Of a DNA stretch of 64,000 nucleotides, positions 44,633 to 55,661 are shown piece after piece. The DNA is from Devosia oryzisoli. Lineage in GTDB: Bacteria > Pseudomonadota > Alphaproteobacteria > Rhizobiales > Devosiaceae. The position numbers and the translations under genes are program-made. The first letter of the stretch is position 1; every line of letters starts with the position of its first letter. The stretch lies in contig NZ_JACYFU010000002.1 of the NCBI RefSeq assembly GCF_014837245.1, forward strand, positions 434,001 to 498,000, in the 5' to 3' direction. The notes under the pieces were generated by a model. That model worked only from the letters and a program-made list of their open reading frames with translations, was not told the origin of the DNA and made no database searches.

Positions 44633-45802
44633 ATGCCTGTCCTTAATCGCATTGCAGAGTTTCAAGATGACATCGCCGCCTGGCGCCAGAACCTGCATGC
44701 CCATCCCGAACTGCTCTTCGACGTGCACCGGACTGCCGGCTTCGTGGCCGAAAAACTGACGACATTCGGTTGTGACGAGGTGGTGACCGGTATCGGTCGC
44801 ACCGGCGTCGTCGGCGTGATCCATGGCCGCTCCGGCCCCGGCGGCCGCATGATTGGCCTGCGGGCCGACATGGATGCGCTGCCGGTGACCGAAAAGACCG
44901 GGGCACCCTACGCCTCGACCGTTGCTGGAAAAATGCATGCCTGCGGCCACGACGGACACACCGCCATGCTGCTGGGCGCGGCCCGCTATCTGGCCGAAAC
45001 GCGCAACTTTGAGGGAAGCGTTGCGCTCGTCTTTCAGCCGGCCGAAGAAGGAGGCGGCGGCGGCAAGGTGATGCTGGACGACGGCCTGTTTGAGCGCTTC
45101 GCCGTGGAGGAGATTTACGGCATGCACAATTGGCCGGGCATGCCTCTGGGCCATTTCGGAATCCGGACCGGTGGCATCATGGCTGCAACTGACCGGTTCT
45201 ACATCGAAATCGAGGGCCAGGGGGGCCATGCCGCGCGACCGCAGCAGACAATCGACCCCATCATCGTCGCAGCACAAATGGTCAGTGCGCTCCAGACCAT
45301 CGTGTCACGCAACCTGGACCCGCTGGCAAGCGCGGTGCTGAGCGTGACCATGATCGAGGCCGGTGAAGCGGACAATGTCATCTCGCGCACGGCCAGCATC
45401 ACCGGCACGGTGCGGACGCTCGACAATGCGGTGCAGGATTACATCGAGGCCCGCCTGGGAGAATTTGTGCCCCAATTCGCTGCCAGTTTCGGGGCCTCGG
45501 CCACGGTGCGCTATGCGCGTGGGTACCCGGTCACGATCAACAGTGCCGAGCAGGTGACGACAGCCGCGGATACGGCTGCGGAGATCGTCGGCGACGATCG
45601 GGTGGATCGCGACGCGCCCCCATCCATGGGCGGAGAAGATTTTTCGTTCATGCTCAACGAGTGTCCCGGCGCCTACATCTTTCTCGGCAACGGCGACTCC
45701 TCGGAATTGCACACCAATACCTACGACTTCAATGACGAGGCGATTCCGGTGGGCGTGAGCTACTGGGCGCGCCTGGTAGAGCGGATATTGCCGGCGCGCT
45801 AG
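44633..45802 (+). CDS. M20-family amidohydrolase (hippurate/N-acyl amino acid hydrolase type)
   Basis: Zinc-dependent amidohydrolase, 389 residues from ATG 44633 (other in-frame starts at 44570 and 44582). Metal-binding motifs are LRADMDALP, ACGHDGHTAM and FQPAEEGGGGG; SMGGEDFSFML near the end is the second conserved site. GIMAATDRFYIEIEGQGGHAARP marks the dimerisation domain. Homologues hydrolyse N-acyl amino acids, hippurate or IAA conjugates. Downstream is an AbrB-type transporter, possibly in one operon. Confidence 0.92.
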   Translation: MPVLNRIAEFQDDIAAWRQNLHAHPELLFDVHRTAGFVAEKLTTFGCDEVVTGIGRTGVVGVIHGRSGPGGRMIGLRADMDALPVTEKTGAPYASTVAGKMHACGHDGHTAMLLGAARYLAETRNFEGSVALVFQPAEEGGGGGKVMLDDGLFERFAVEEIYGMHNWPGMPLGHFGIRTGGIMAATDRFYIEIEGQGGHAARPQQTIDPIIVAAQMVSALQTIVSRNLDPLASAVLSVTMIEAGEADNVISRTASITGTVRTLDNAVQDYIEARLGEFVPQFAASFGASATVRYARGYPVTINSAEQVTTAADTAAEIVGDDRVDRDAPPSMGGEDFSFMLNECPGAYIFLGNGDSSELHTNTYDFNDEAIPVGVSYWARLVERILPAR

Positions 45803-45852
45803 CGCACTTTCCGCTTGGGAGGATGTGCAACCTCGGGTAAAGCCCGACGGAC

Positions 45853-46944
45853 ATGCCATCCCCAAGCCCGCCCCTGCATCCGTTTCTTGCAACCGTTCTG
45901 ACGCTCTGCATCGCGGCCGGCGGGGGTCTTGTGGCGACGGCGCTGAACCTGCCGGCGGGATGGCTGATGGGCGGCGCGCTTGCTGTCACGCTCGCGGCGA
46001 TGTGGGGTCTCCCCGTCATGCTGACCGACCGGCTGCGCGACATCACCTTCGTTCTTGTCGGCATGTCCATGGGCGCAACAGTCGCGCCCGACAGCCTCAG
46101 CCTCATTCCCACCTGGCCCCTGAGCTTGCTTGCGCTGGCGCTTGAATTGGCCATCATCATCGCCATCAGCGGTTGGGTTCTGAGCCGGGTGTTCCGCCTC
46201 GACCCCGGAACCGCTTACCTCAGTTCGTTTCCCGGACACCTGTCATTCATCATCGGGATCGCCGCCACCGGCATCGGCAATGCGCGGCAGATCGTCATCA
46301 TCCAGGTGATCCGCATTTTGATGCTGACCATAGCCGTGCCGATAGGAGCTACCTTCCTACCCATCGCCCATTTCTCGCCACCAGCGGCGAGCGCTTTCCT
46401 CTCGCCGCTGCAATTGGTTCTGCTCGCCGCCGGATGCGTTGCCGTCGGGGCGCTGTTCCTTAAATTCAAGGTGCCCGCGGGAATGGTCCTGGGGTCGATG
46501 GCGGCGGCCACTGCGGCAAAGCTGGGCGGGCTTTACACGGAAGCCATGCCCGTGCCGCTGGTAACGATGACCTTCGTCTTGACCGGCGCCCTGATCGGCT
46601 CGCGGTTCGCTGGAATCAGCCGGCGCGAGTTTCTTGCGGCGGCCAAGGGCGGCTTGGTCGCCACAATGGTCGCGGTGAGCGTCGTAACGGTGATGGCTGG
46701 CGTCGTCGCGCAGTTCGTAGACATGCCCTTCGGGCAAATCTGGCTGGGGCTGTCCCCCGGCGCGCTGGAAGGGATGGGAGCGCTGGGTATCGCCCTCGGC
46801 TATGACACGGCGTTCATCGCCGCGCACCACGTCATCCGCCTCCTGATGCTCAGCTTTGCCATTCCTGCCGTGGCCGTGCTCGTCCAGCGCCGGGCGCAGC
46901 GGGCGCAAGAGAGCCACAATCTGCCGCCATCCTCGACCCGCTAG
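45853..46944 (+). CDS. AbrB-family membrane protein
   Basis: A 363-residue integral membrane protein, about ten helices, in the AbrB family (formerly called ammonia monooxygenase-like). Each half contains a glycine-rich pattern: NLPAGWLMGGALAVTLAAM with VLVGMSMGATVAP, and VPAGMVLGSMAAATAAKLGGL with GALIGSRFAGISRREFLAA. Function uncertain; it is not a monooxygenase. It follows the M20 hydrolase by 50 bases. Confidence 0.88.
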   Translation: MPSPSPPLHPFLATVLTLCIAAGGGLVATALNLPAGWLMGGALAVTLAAMWGLPVMLTDRLRDITFVLVGMSMGATVAPDSLSLIPTWPLSLLALALELAIIIAISGWVLSRVFRLDPGTAYLSSFPGHLSFIIGIAATGIGNARQIVIIQVIRILMLTIAVPIGATFLPIAHFSPPAASAFLSPLQLVLLAAGCVAVGALFLKFKVPAGMVLGSMAAATAAKLGGLYTEAMPVPLVTMTFVLTGALIGSRFAGISRREFLAAAKGGLVATMVAVSVVTVMAGVVAQFVDMPFGQIWLGLSPGALEGMGALGIALGYDTAFIAAHHVIRLLMLSFAIPAVAVLVQRRAQRAQESHNLPPSSTR

Positions 46945-46956
46945 TGGAGTGAAACA

Positions 46957-47262
46957 ATGATGCCACGTCGCGTGCTGGCCGCCGCTCTCATCCTCGCCAC
47001 GGTTCCCGCCCTGCCGGTACAGGCCCTTCAATACTGCACTGACGGCCGGCCCGGGCTCAACTTCAGCTTCGGTTTCTCGTTCGGGGGCCGCATGACGGAG
47101 AACGACCGGAACGAGTTCGACCTGATGCAACTGCAGCGCCTTGGCGTGGCGGCAACCCGCGTCGAGCGCTGGAACGGCTGCATACGCGCCTTCGTCCGCA
47201 AGCCAGGCGGAGGCGAGGAAATGCAGTACTTCGACCCCAATAGCTACGCCCGCCTACAATAG
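46957..47262 (+). CDS. Small secreted protein, function unknown
   Basis: A 101-residue ORF with a signal peptide (MPRRVLAAALILATVPALPVQA, then LQYCTDGRPG). The mature part has two Cys (YCTDG and NGCIRAF) that could pair, and ends EEMQYFDPNSYARLQ. No family is recognised, though similar short secreted proteins are common in Rhizobiales. GGAG precedes the start; it is 12 bases after the AbrB gene and probably co-transcribed. A terminator begins at its stop. Confidence 0.72.
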   Translation: MMPRRVLAAALILATVPALPVQALQYCTDGRPGLNFSFGFSFGGRMTENDRNEFDLMQLQRLGVAATRVERWNGCIRAFVRKPGGGEEMQYFDPNSYARLQ

Positions 47263-47288
47263 CCGCAGGCACGCCGCCTGCGGATTTT
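47263..47288 (+). terminator. Terminator after the small secreted protein gene
   Basis: CCGCAGGC and GCCTGCGG form a perfect 8-bp stem with an ACGCC loop, followed by ATTTTC. It starts directly after the stop codon and its U-tract touches the stop codon of the convergent glucosidase gene. The T-tract is short, so strength is moderate. Confidence 0.65.
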
Positions 47289-48922
47289 CAGCCCTTGTAG
47301 ATCACGCCGCTTTCCCCCGCCGGGGCCGGAAGCACGGCGCAGCCATTGGGATCGAGGGTGAGGGTCTGGGCCGCGAGCGTGGCTCCGTGGCTTGCAGGCT
47401 CAAGCACAAGTTCCACCCCGGAGAGGCGAACCTCGCGCGGATCGGGGGAGAGGTTGAAGACGCAGACGAGGTCCTTGTTGCCGTCGCTGCGGCGGAAGGC
47501 CAGTATCGGTTCGGCGGTATTGAAGAACTCGATCTGTCCCTCGTGCAGAGCCGGGTGATGCCGGCGCCAATCGAGAACCTGGCGATAGTATGAGAGCACG
47601 GAGTCCGGATCGGCTTCCTGCGCTTCGACACTGAGAGCTGCCTGCGTGGGCTTGAGAGGTAGCCATGGCTTCCCGGTGGTAAAGCCGCCATGAGGCATGT
47701 GCGCTTCCCAGGGAATGGGGGTGCGGCAGCCGTCGCGGCCCTTGTCCTCCGGCCAGAAACGGATGCCGCGCGGATCAGTCAATTCATCGAACAGCATGTC
47801 GGTTTCGGGCAGCCCGAGTTCCTCACCCTGATAGATGCAGGCCGAGCCGCGCAGGGTAAGCAGCAGCGTGATCGCCTGCTTGGCAAGATCGATGCGGGAA
47901 ACGGCATGGGGCGCCCAGCGTGTCACGTGGCGGATCACGTCGTGATTGGAAAAGCTCCAGCACGGCCAGCCATTGGGGCCGACCTTGAACATGGTTTCCA
48001 GCTTGGAGCGGAAGTGCGTGGCGGAGAACTGCTTGCCCAGGAAGTCGAAGGAATAACACATCTGCAGCAAATCTGTGCCGGAGGTGTAGGCGGCCATGAG
48101 TTCGACGCCCTGTTCCTCGTCGCCTACCTCGCCCACCACAGCGGCGCCGGGGTATTCGTCGAGCAGGTTGCGCACGCGCCTGAGCCAGTCGATGTTCTCC
48201 GGCTGGCTCTTGGAATATTTGTGGCTCTGCATGTCGTAGGGATTGATCGCCAGCGGCTCGCCCTCGTCCCGCAGGAGCGGCGGGTTGGACCGCAACTGTG
48301 CGTCGTGGAAATAGTAGTTGACCGTATCGAGCCGAAACCCATCAACCCCGCGATCCAGCCAGAAGCGCATGACGTCGAGAATGGCGTCCTGCACCTTGGG
48401 ATTGTGGTAGTTGAGGTCCGGCTGGCTGATCAGGAAATTGTGCAGGTAGTACTGTTTCCGTGCCGTGTGCCATTCCCAGGCCGAGCCGCCGAACACAGAC
48501 AGCCAATTGTTGGGGGGCGAGCCGTCAGGAAGCGCATCGGCCCACACGTACCAATCGGCCCGGGCATTGTCGCGACTGACGGAGCTTTCGTGAAACCAGG
48601 GGTGCTGGTCGGAGGTGTGGCTGACCACCTGATCGATGATGATCTTGAGACCGCGGGCGTGGGCACTGGCGATGAGGCTGTCGAAGTCCTCCATCGAGCC
48701 AAACAGCGGGTCGACTGCCGTATAATCGGAGACATCGTAGCCCATGTCGGCCTGCGGAGACTTGGCGAATGGAGAGAGCCAAATGCAGTCGACGCCGAGG
48801 CTGGCAATATAGTCGAGGCGGTTGATGATGCCGGACAGGTCGCCGATGCCGTCGCCATTGCTGTCCTGAAACGAGCGGGGATAGACCTGATAGATCACGC
48901 CGCCGCGCCACCATTCACTCAT
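47288..48922 (-). CDS. GH13 alpha-glucosidase (oligo-1,6-glucosidase type)
   Basis: Cytoplasmic family 13 hydrolase, 544 residues, releasing glucose from alpha-glucosides. YQVYPRSFQDSNGDGIGDL opens the barrel; the catalytic residues are nucleophile Asp199 in DGFRLDTVNYY and acid/base Glu265 in VVGEVGD, with the third Asp in FSNHDV. QPDLNYHNPKVQDAI is the conserved GH13 QPDLN motif. It probably serves sucrose, maltose or trehalose-type substrates; specificity is uncertain. Expressed divergently from the cupin gene. Confidence 0.94.
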   Translation of the reverse strand: MSEWWRGGVIYQVYPRSFQDSNGDGIGDLSGIINRLDYIASLGVDCIWLSPFAKSPQADMGYDVSDYTAVDPLFGSMEDFDSLIASAHARGLKIIIDQVVSHTSDQHPWFHESSVSRDNARADWYVWADALPDGSPPNNWLSVFGGSAWEWHTARKQYYLHNFLISQPDLNYHNPKVQDAILDVMRFWLDRGVDGFRLDTVNYYFHDAQLRSNPPLLRDEGEPLAINPYDMQSHKYSKSQPENIDWLRRVRNLLDEYPGAAVVGEVGDEEQGVELMAAYTSGTDLLQMCYSFDFLGKQFSATHFRSKLETMFKVGPNGWPCWSFSNHDVIRHVTRWAPHAVSRIDLAKQAITLLLTLRGSACIYQGEELGLPETDMLFDELTDPRGIRFWPEDKGRDGCRTPIPWEAHMPHGGFTTGKPWLPLKPTQAALSVEAQEADPDSVLSYYRQVLDWRRHHPALHEGQIEFFNTAEPILAFRRSDGNKDLVCVFNLSPDPREVRLSGVELVLEPASHGATLAAQTLTLDPNGCAVLPAPAGESGVIYKG

Positions 48923-49053
48923 GCTTGCTGCTCCTCGGGCTGTCGCCGGGTCCGGATTCGCGGCGCAAGCTACCCGGTTCCCCGGGCGCTGTTAATCCAT
49001 CGTGTCGAATGGCGGGGCGATGGTTCGTCGCAGCCGTGAAGGAGAGAGACACG

Positions 49054-49392
49054 ATGGTACACATCCTGCGCGCGGCAGACCGGCCGCCCTCGAAGAGCCG
49101 GACGATCCGATTTGAAGGTGGTCAGTTCGGGACCCCGGTGTCGTTCTTCCTGGTGGACAATGCTCCTGGGGAAGGCCCGGCCCTACATATCCATCCCTAC
49201 CCCGAAACTTGGGTAGTCAAGCGCGGACGGGCGCAGGTGGTGGCGGGCGAAGAAACGTTCGAGCTGGGGCCGGGCGACATCGCCGTCGCGCCGGCCAACA
49301 TGCCGCACAAATTCATCAATCTGGGGCCGGAGCGGCTGGAGATCGTGTGCATCCATGCGGCGGGGACGATGGTGCAGACCGATCTGGAATAG
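49054..49392 (+). CDS. Cupin-domain protein
   Basis: A 112-residue single-domain cupin starting MVHILRAADRPPSK after GGAG. The two motifs read GPALHIHPYPETWVVKRG and PANMPHKFINLG, with the metal-ligand pattern H-x-H...E and a later H. Function unknown; small cupins are often isomerases, dioxygenases or sensors. The open frame extends upstream across the intergenic region, but only this part fits the family. Confidence 0.84.
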   Translation: MVHILRAADRPPSKSRTIRFEGGQFGTPVSFFLVDNAPGEGPALHIHPYPETWVVKRGRAQVVAGEETFELGPGDIAVAPANMPHKFINLGPERLEIVCIHAAGTMVQTDLE

Positions 49393-49451
49393 ATCGGCCG
49401 CCCCGTCATCGTCGTCCGCGCATCCGGATGCAGGGAGATAGCTGGCGATCG

Positions 49452-50381
49452 TCAGACCACCGCGCTGATGAGGGGCTCCCCGGCAAAATGCTTTTCGAGG
49501 TTGGCCACCAGCAGTGCCCCCATGGCGTCACGCGTCTGATGCGTAGCACTGCCCTGGTGAGGGGAGAGCACGACGTTATCGAGTCCAAGCAGGGCCTGGG
49601 GCACTTTAGGCTCTTTCTCGAAGACGTCGAGCGCGGCGCCGCCCAGGGTCCCTGACTGAAGCATCTCAACCATGGCCGCCTCATCGATCAGAGTGCCGCG
49701 AGCGACATTAACCAGCATGCCCTTTGGCCCCAGCGCCTCTAGCACCTTGCGCGAAACAATGCCCTCAGTGCCCTTGCCGCCAGGGGCGATGACCACAAGC
49801 CAGTCGCTGTCACGGGACATCGTTTCAAGGTCATCATAGTAGGTGTAGGGGACCGTTGGCTGGCGGTGGCGTCCGCAGTAGACGACGCGCATCTTCATGG
49901 CCTGGGCACGGGTGGCAATCTCCTTGCCGATGCGGCCAAGGCCAAGGATACCAACCGTCTTGCCGGTCAGCTCCGATAGGAGCGGGAAATTGCCATGCGG
50001 CCACTTGCCCTCGCGGACGAACCGGTCGGCCTGCGGTATGCGGCGGGCCAGCGCGATCATGAGGCCTATGGTCAGTTCGGCCACCGCGTCGTTGAGAACA
50101 TCGGGCGTATTGGTGACGCGAATGTTCCGGGCCTTGGCCGCAGCGGTGTCGATGTTGTCATAGCCGACGCCGAAGCTGGCGATGATCTCCAGCTTGGGCA
50201 ATTTGTCCATAAGATCCGCCTGGACGCCCGAACCGGCATGGGCGCGGATGCGGGCGCCGTTCTGCGCCAGCCAGGCGGCCTTGTCAGACTGTTCGTGCAG
50301 CTTGTGTACCGTGTAGCGCTCGGCGAGCGCCGCCTCGCAGGAGGCGAGGAGCGGATGGGTCTGGAGGATTTCGATGGTCAT
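49452..50381 (-). CDS. D-isomer 2-hydroxyacid dehydrogenase
   Basis: NAD(P)-dependent oxidoreductase of the D-2-hydroxyacid family, 309 residues from ATG 50381. NAD-binding GILGLGRIGKEIA (about 149-161), catalytic Arg in VNVARGTLIDE, Glu in FEKEPKVP and His in SPHQGSAT are all present. The YCGRH sequence after the second strand would favour NADPH. Substrates could be glyoxylate, hydroxypyruvate or 2-ketogluconate; hydroxypyruvate/glyoxylate is the usual default. Confidence 0.9.
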   Translation of the reverse strand: MTIEILQTHPLLASCEAALAERYTVHKLHEQSDKAAWLAQNGARIRAHAGSGVQADLMDKLPKLEIIASFGVGYDNIDTAAAKARNIRVTNTPDVLNDAVAELTIGLMIALARRIPQADRFVREGKWPHGNFPLLSELTGKTVGILGLGRIGKEIATRAQAMKMRVVYCGRHRQPTVPYTYYDDLETMSRDSDWLVVIAPGGKGTEGIVSRKVLEALGPKGMLVNVARGTLIDEAAMVEMLQSGTLGGAALDVFEKEPKVPQALLGLDNVVLSPHQGSATHQTRDAMGALLVANLEKHFAGEPLISAVV

Positions 50382-50600
50382 GAATGAGGTCCGTGAGGAG
50401 GTCGCGCCAGTGGCCGGCAGATGTCTAGACTCTCCCTGCCTACCCTTGGCCTGGGCGACAGGGGTGGGCCGGAGCGGAAACGCCAGCGCGTTTGGCCAAT
50501 TGCGCGCGAAGCTTAACGGCTGGAGCCCGGCGCGCAACCCACTCCGGCGCCGAAAACCGGCATCGGGACGGTTTACCGGTCTGGCCGGCACACTGTCGCG

Positions 50601-51536
50601 TCAAAGGCTCAGAATGAACAACCAGCTCGAAATGGTGACAGCAGACAGAAGTGTTGAGATCAGGATGGTGTTGGTCGCGACGCTGATGCCCCGGTCGTAA
50701 TAGGTGGCAAAGACGTAGATGTTGACGCCCGCCGGCATAGCCGACAGCAGGATGCCGTACCGGGCGATTTCCAAGGGTACGTGCAGCACCCAGATCATCA
50801 GCACATAGGCAATTGCCGGATGGAGGATGAGCTTGATGAGCGACGCCACCATCGCCTGCTTCCAGTTATCCGAAAGCTTGAACTCCACCAGAGCGCCACC
50901 GATGCCGAAGAGAGCTACGGGCACCACCGCCTGCCCGATCATCTGGAAAAAGGCATCGACCGGTTCAATCAACCGCAGGTTCAGGAGCGATCCGATGATT
51001 CCGCCAGCGATTCCCCAGATCAGGGGGTTGGACAGGACACGCTGGCCCGCGACGAACAAGGTCTTGGCCAGCGGCTGTGCATCCCGCCGCACCAGTTCCA
51101 TGGTCACCATAGCCGCCGTCAGGAGGATGGCCCCGTGCAGACCGATGATCGAAAGGACTACCGGCAGGGCCTCCTGCCCGTAAGCCCGGGTCATCAGTGG
51201 CAGGCCCACCAGAACCGTGTTGGTGAAGGTGCCGGAAAAGCCCACCGCTACGCTTTCGCCGGGCCGGTTTCCAAAGAGCTTGCGCGCCACCACGATGCCG
51301 ATAGCGAAGCAGATCAGGGCACCGAAGTAGTAGGGGCCGATAATGCCGATGTTGAAGGCGGCGCGAAAATCGCTGTGCGAGATGGAATAGAACAGCAGGC
51401 ACGGGGTCGCGAAATTATTGACGAAAGCGATGAGCGCCTTGACCCCTTCGGCAGGAAACAAACGATAGCGCACCGCGCTATAGCCCAGGGCAATCAACCC
51501 GAAGATGGGCGCGATGACGAAAAGGATGGAAAGCAT
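50601..51536 (-). CDS. AEC-family transporter (auxin efflux carrier-like)
   Basis: A 311-residue membrane protein with about ten helices. It starts LSILFVIAPIFGLIALGYSAVR, has the family's NNFATPCLLFYSIS region and ends with VATNTILISTLLSAVTISSW. AEC proteins export or import malonate, malate or other carboxylates; the substrate is unknown. No paired regulator is adjacent. It is 219 bases from the hydroxyacid dehydrogenase gene on the same strand. Confidence 0.9.
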   Translation of the reverse strand: MLSILFVIAPIFGLIALGYSAVRYRLFPAEGVKALIAFVNNFATPCLLFYSISHSDFRAAFNIGIIGPYYFGALICFAIGIVVARKLFGNRPGESVAVGFSGTFTNTVLVGLPLMTRAYGQEALPVVLSIIGLHGAILLTAAMVTMELVRRDAQPLAKTLFVAGQRVLSNPLIWGIAGGIIGSLLNLRLIEPVDAFFQMIGQAVVPVALFGIGGALVEFKLSDNWKQAMVASLIKLILHPAIAYVLMIWVLHVPLEIARYGILLSAMPAGVNIYVFATYYDRGISVATNTILISTLLSAVTISSWLFILSL

Positions 51537-51622
51537 GGCCCTGCGGGGCTGAGGGTGCGGTGCTCTGCCACCTAACGGCTCTTACGGAGGAGGTCAACGC
51601 AATCTTGTATGGTAGAATAAAA

Positions 51623-51669
51623 CGAAAGTTTTGGCTTCGAAAACGAAAACAAATGTCGTATAAGCGAAA
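51623..51669. promoter_or_regulatory. CGAAA-repeat cluster upstream of glpD (candidate GlpR operator)
   Basis: CGAAA occurs at 51623, 51638, 51644 and 51665, the middle two in the run TTCGAAAACGAAAAC. Repeats of this form resemble operators of DeoR/GlpR-type repressors of alphaproteobacterial glycerol genes. It lies 28-74 bases before the glpD start. No glpR is in the window, so this is inference. Confidence 0.55.
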
Positions 51670-51696
51670 GACGTGGAGCCGAGACGGAGAGTGCGT

Positions 51697-53175
51697 GTGC
51701 TGGACATTTTTGTAATCGGCGGCGGCATTAACGGGGTCAGCGTGGCGCGCGATGCCGTGGGCCGCGGCTTTTCCGTAGCCCTTGCGGAAATGAACGACCT
51801 GGCGTCCGGAACCAGTTCAGCCGCGACCAAGCTCATCCATGGCGGGCTTCGCTATCTTGAACACTATGAGTTCCGCCTCGTGCACGAGGCGCTGGCGGAG
51901 CGCGAAATTCTTTGGTCAGCAGCGCCACACATCATCTGGCCGCTGCGCTTCGTCTTGCCGCACCATAAGGGGCTGCGCCCCGCCTTCGTGCTGCGCACGG
52001 GGCTAGCCATGTACGACTATATGGGCGGGCGGCGGCTACTTCCGCCGACCAAGACGCTGGACCTGACGCGGGACGTGACGGGCAAGCCGCTCAAGCCCGG
52101 GTACCGCCTTGGGTTCGAATATTCCGACTGCTGGGTCAACGATGCGCGGTTCGTGGTCCTCAACGCCCGCGACGCTGCCGACAAGGGGGCGAGCGTGCAC
52201 GTGCGCACCAAAGTCACTTCCGCTCGCCGTGAGAACGGCGGCTGGACCATCGAGCTCGATGGCGAGGATGGGCGGCAGACAGTGCAGGCGCGGATGATCA
52301 TCAACGCGGCAGGACCGTGGGTCGACAGCGTCATCAACGGCGTCATGGGCAAGAATGGCGCGCACAATGTCCGGCTGGTTCAGGGCAGTCATATCGTGGT
52401 CAACAAGCTCTATGACCACGACCGCTGCTATATCTTCCAGAACGGCGACGGACGGATCATTTTCGCCATTCCCTACGAGAACGATTTTACGCTCATCGGC
52501 ACGACCGACCGGGACTATCACGGGGATCCGAAGGACGTGAAGATATCGCCGGGGGAAACGGACTACCTGCTTTCGGCGGCGAGCGAGTATTTCGCCAAGC
52601 CGGTGACGAAGGACCAGATCGTGTGGACCTATTCGGGGGTTCGGCCCCTGTTTGATGATGGCGCGAGTGCCGCACAGGAGGCAACACGCGACTATGTGCT
52701 CAAGGTCGATGGTGATGCGGCGTCGGGCGCAGTGGTCAACGTTTTTGGCGGCAAGCTGACGACGTCGCGACGGCTTGCCGAATCGGTGCTGGAAAAGATC
52801 GAAGAGGTTCTGGGCAAGAAGGGGCAACCCTGGACCAAGAAGAGCACGCTGCCCGGCGGCGATTTCGGTCCGCTGGAGTTCGACGCGCAGGTGCGCCGGC
52901 TGGGTCTGGACTATCCGGACCTGCCCCAGGCCCTGCTCAAGCGGCTGATGCGGCTCTATGGCACGAAGGCTCGTGTGCTCCTCGGCACGGCAAGGAGCGT
53001 CGCAGACCTCGGCGAGCATTTTGGCGCTGATCTTTATGCCCGCGAGGTGGATTATCTGGTCGAGACAGAATGGGCGCGGACAGCCGAGGATGTCCTGTGG
53101 CGGCGGACAAAGCAGGGATTGCGCGTGACTGCGGACGAGGCGGCCCAACTCGACCACTATCTGGCAGGGCGTTAA
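51697..53175 (+). CDS. glpD: Glycerol-3-phosphate dehydrogenase GlpD
   Basis: FAD-dependent inner-membrane-associated enzyme that oxidises glycerol 3-phosphate to dihydroxyacetone phosphate, passing electrons to quinone. 492 residues from GTG 51697 (GGAG seven bases upstream); in-frame GTGs at 51673 and 51691 are less well placed. FAD-binding [18 protein letters not shown] is at the N-terminus, followed by [19 protein letters not shown], the conserved GlpD section. It precedes glpK in an apparent operon. Confidence 0.95.
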   Translation: MLDIFVIGGGINGVSVARDAVGRGFSVALAEMNDLASGTSSAATKLIHGGLRYLEHYEFRLVHEALAEREILWSAAPHIIWPLRFVLPHHKGLRPAFVLRTGLAMYDYMGGRRLLPPTKTLDLTRDVTGKPLKPGYRLGFEYSDCWVNDARFVVLNARDAADKGASVHVRTKVTSARRENGGWTIELDGEDGRQTVQARMIINAAGPWVDSVINGVMGKNGAHNVRLVQGSHIVVNKLYDHDRCYIFQNGDGRIIFAIPYENDFTLIGTTDRDYHGDPKDVKISPGETDYLLSAASEYFAKPVTKDQIVWTYSGVRPLFDDGASAAQEATRDYVLKVDGDAASGAVVNVFGGKLTTSRRLAESVLEKIEEVLGKKGQPWTKKSTLPGGDFGPLEFDAQVRRLGLDYPDLPQALLKRLMRLYGTKARVLLGTARSVADLGEHFGADLYAREVDYLVETEWARTAEDVLWRRTKQGLRVTADEAAQLDHYLAGR

Positions 53176-53224
53176 GGCCACATTAGACGAAGGAGCCGGT
53201 AGAGTTCCGGGAGAGGAGAGGTTC

Positions 53225-54715
<1,491 letters not shown>

Positions 54716-54747
54716 ACCCTTCGCGCAATCCGGCTGTGCAGCGAAAT

Positions 54748-55584
54748 TTAGTTGGCGCTGCCATCCTCTGAGGGGGCCAGGTCGTCAGATGCTGGCTCTT
54801 CGGCTTCGATGGCCTGGTCGAGATTGGGGTTGTCGCGCAGGAAATCGGTGACCCGATTATCGAGGTCGACCAGGAAGGCGCTGATGCGTCGCCCGTTCGA
54901 ACCGAAATCGGTGACGGCGTTGATGGAGGCGGAGCGCATGTCTACTGCTGCGCCGGAGTCCGTGGGCGAGACTCGAATGACCGCTTCCTCGCGATACCCT
55001 AGAAGCGTCACGATACGCCCGTTGATTCGGCCGCTGCCCGTTGTGTCCTCGGGAGCCTGGTGCAGGCGCACCTCCCACCCCTGCTCCGCGACCATGTCAT
55101 CCACGATGGCGAACAGCTGGGCCACCCCAAGCGGATAGGTGCGCGTGGCGACATTAGGGAAGACGGCCTGGCGCTGTGCATCCGTGAGAAGGCGTGGGGG
55201 AGGCATGTCCAAGGTGTCCGGCCCGAGCAGCAGCGGCAATTGGAGACGGTCGGTGGTGGCAATGTCCGTGACGGGCGGATAGCGCATGGCCAGGTTGGCA
55301 TAGTAGACAAACGGGGCAAGGCACAGGAGACCCAGTAGCAGCCCGAGAATGGCGCGTGTCCACCCCTGGTCGCCGGTGAACCAGAGCCGGCCCAAGGCCA
55401 CAAGCGCCACGCAAACGGTGATGCATGCTATCACTGCCGCGACGATGACCACGGCGAAGAACGCCGCAGAATCGATCATCTGCTCGCGATGCAGCAAGAC
55501 CGGCAGGATGGCTAAGGGCAGGCACAGGCTGCCCAGCCGCCGCGCCCAGATGGCCCATCGCGAGGTCTTGATGAAGATGCGCAC
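54748..55584 (-). CDS. DUF1499 membrane protein
   Basis: A 278-residue protein from GTG 55584 (GAGGA about 11 bases upstream; TTG 55635 also in frame). Two or three N-terminal hydrophobic segments (LGSLCLPLAILPVLL, FAVVIVAAVIACITVCVALVAL, ILGLLLGLLCLAPFVYY) precede a soluble DUF1499 domain (about 130-260: TRTYPLGVAQLFAIVDDMV, VIRVSPTDSGAAVDMRSAS). DUF1499 is widespread and of unknown function. The tail is acidic. Confidence 0.82.
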   Translation of the reverse strand: MRIFIKTSRWAIWARRLGSLCLPLAILPVLLHREQMIDSAAFFAVVIVAAVIACITVCVALVALGRLWFTGDQGWTRAILGLLLGLLCLAPFVYYANLAMRYPPVTDIATTDRLQLPLLLGPDTLDMPPPRLLTDAQRQAVFPNVATRTYPLGVAQLFAIVDDMVAEQGWEVRLHQAPEDTTGSGRINGRIVTLLGYREEAVIRVSPTDSGAAVDMRSASINAVTDFGSNGRRISAFLVDLDNRVTDFLRDNPNLDQAIEAEEPASDDLAPSEDGSAN

Positions 55585-55661
55585 GCGCCGCTCGTTCCTC
55601 AAAGTGGTGGCCCAGAGATGCGGGCGGGTCGTCAACGTGTGTGGGTGAGCCCTGGATCCTC

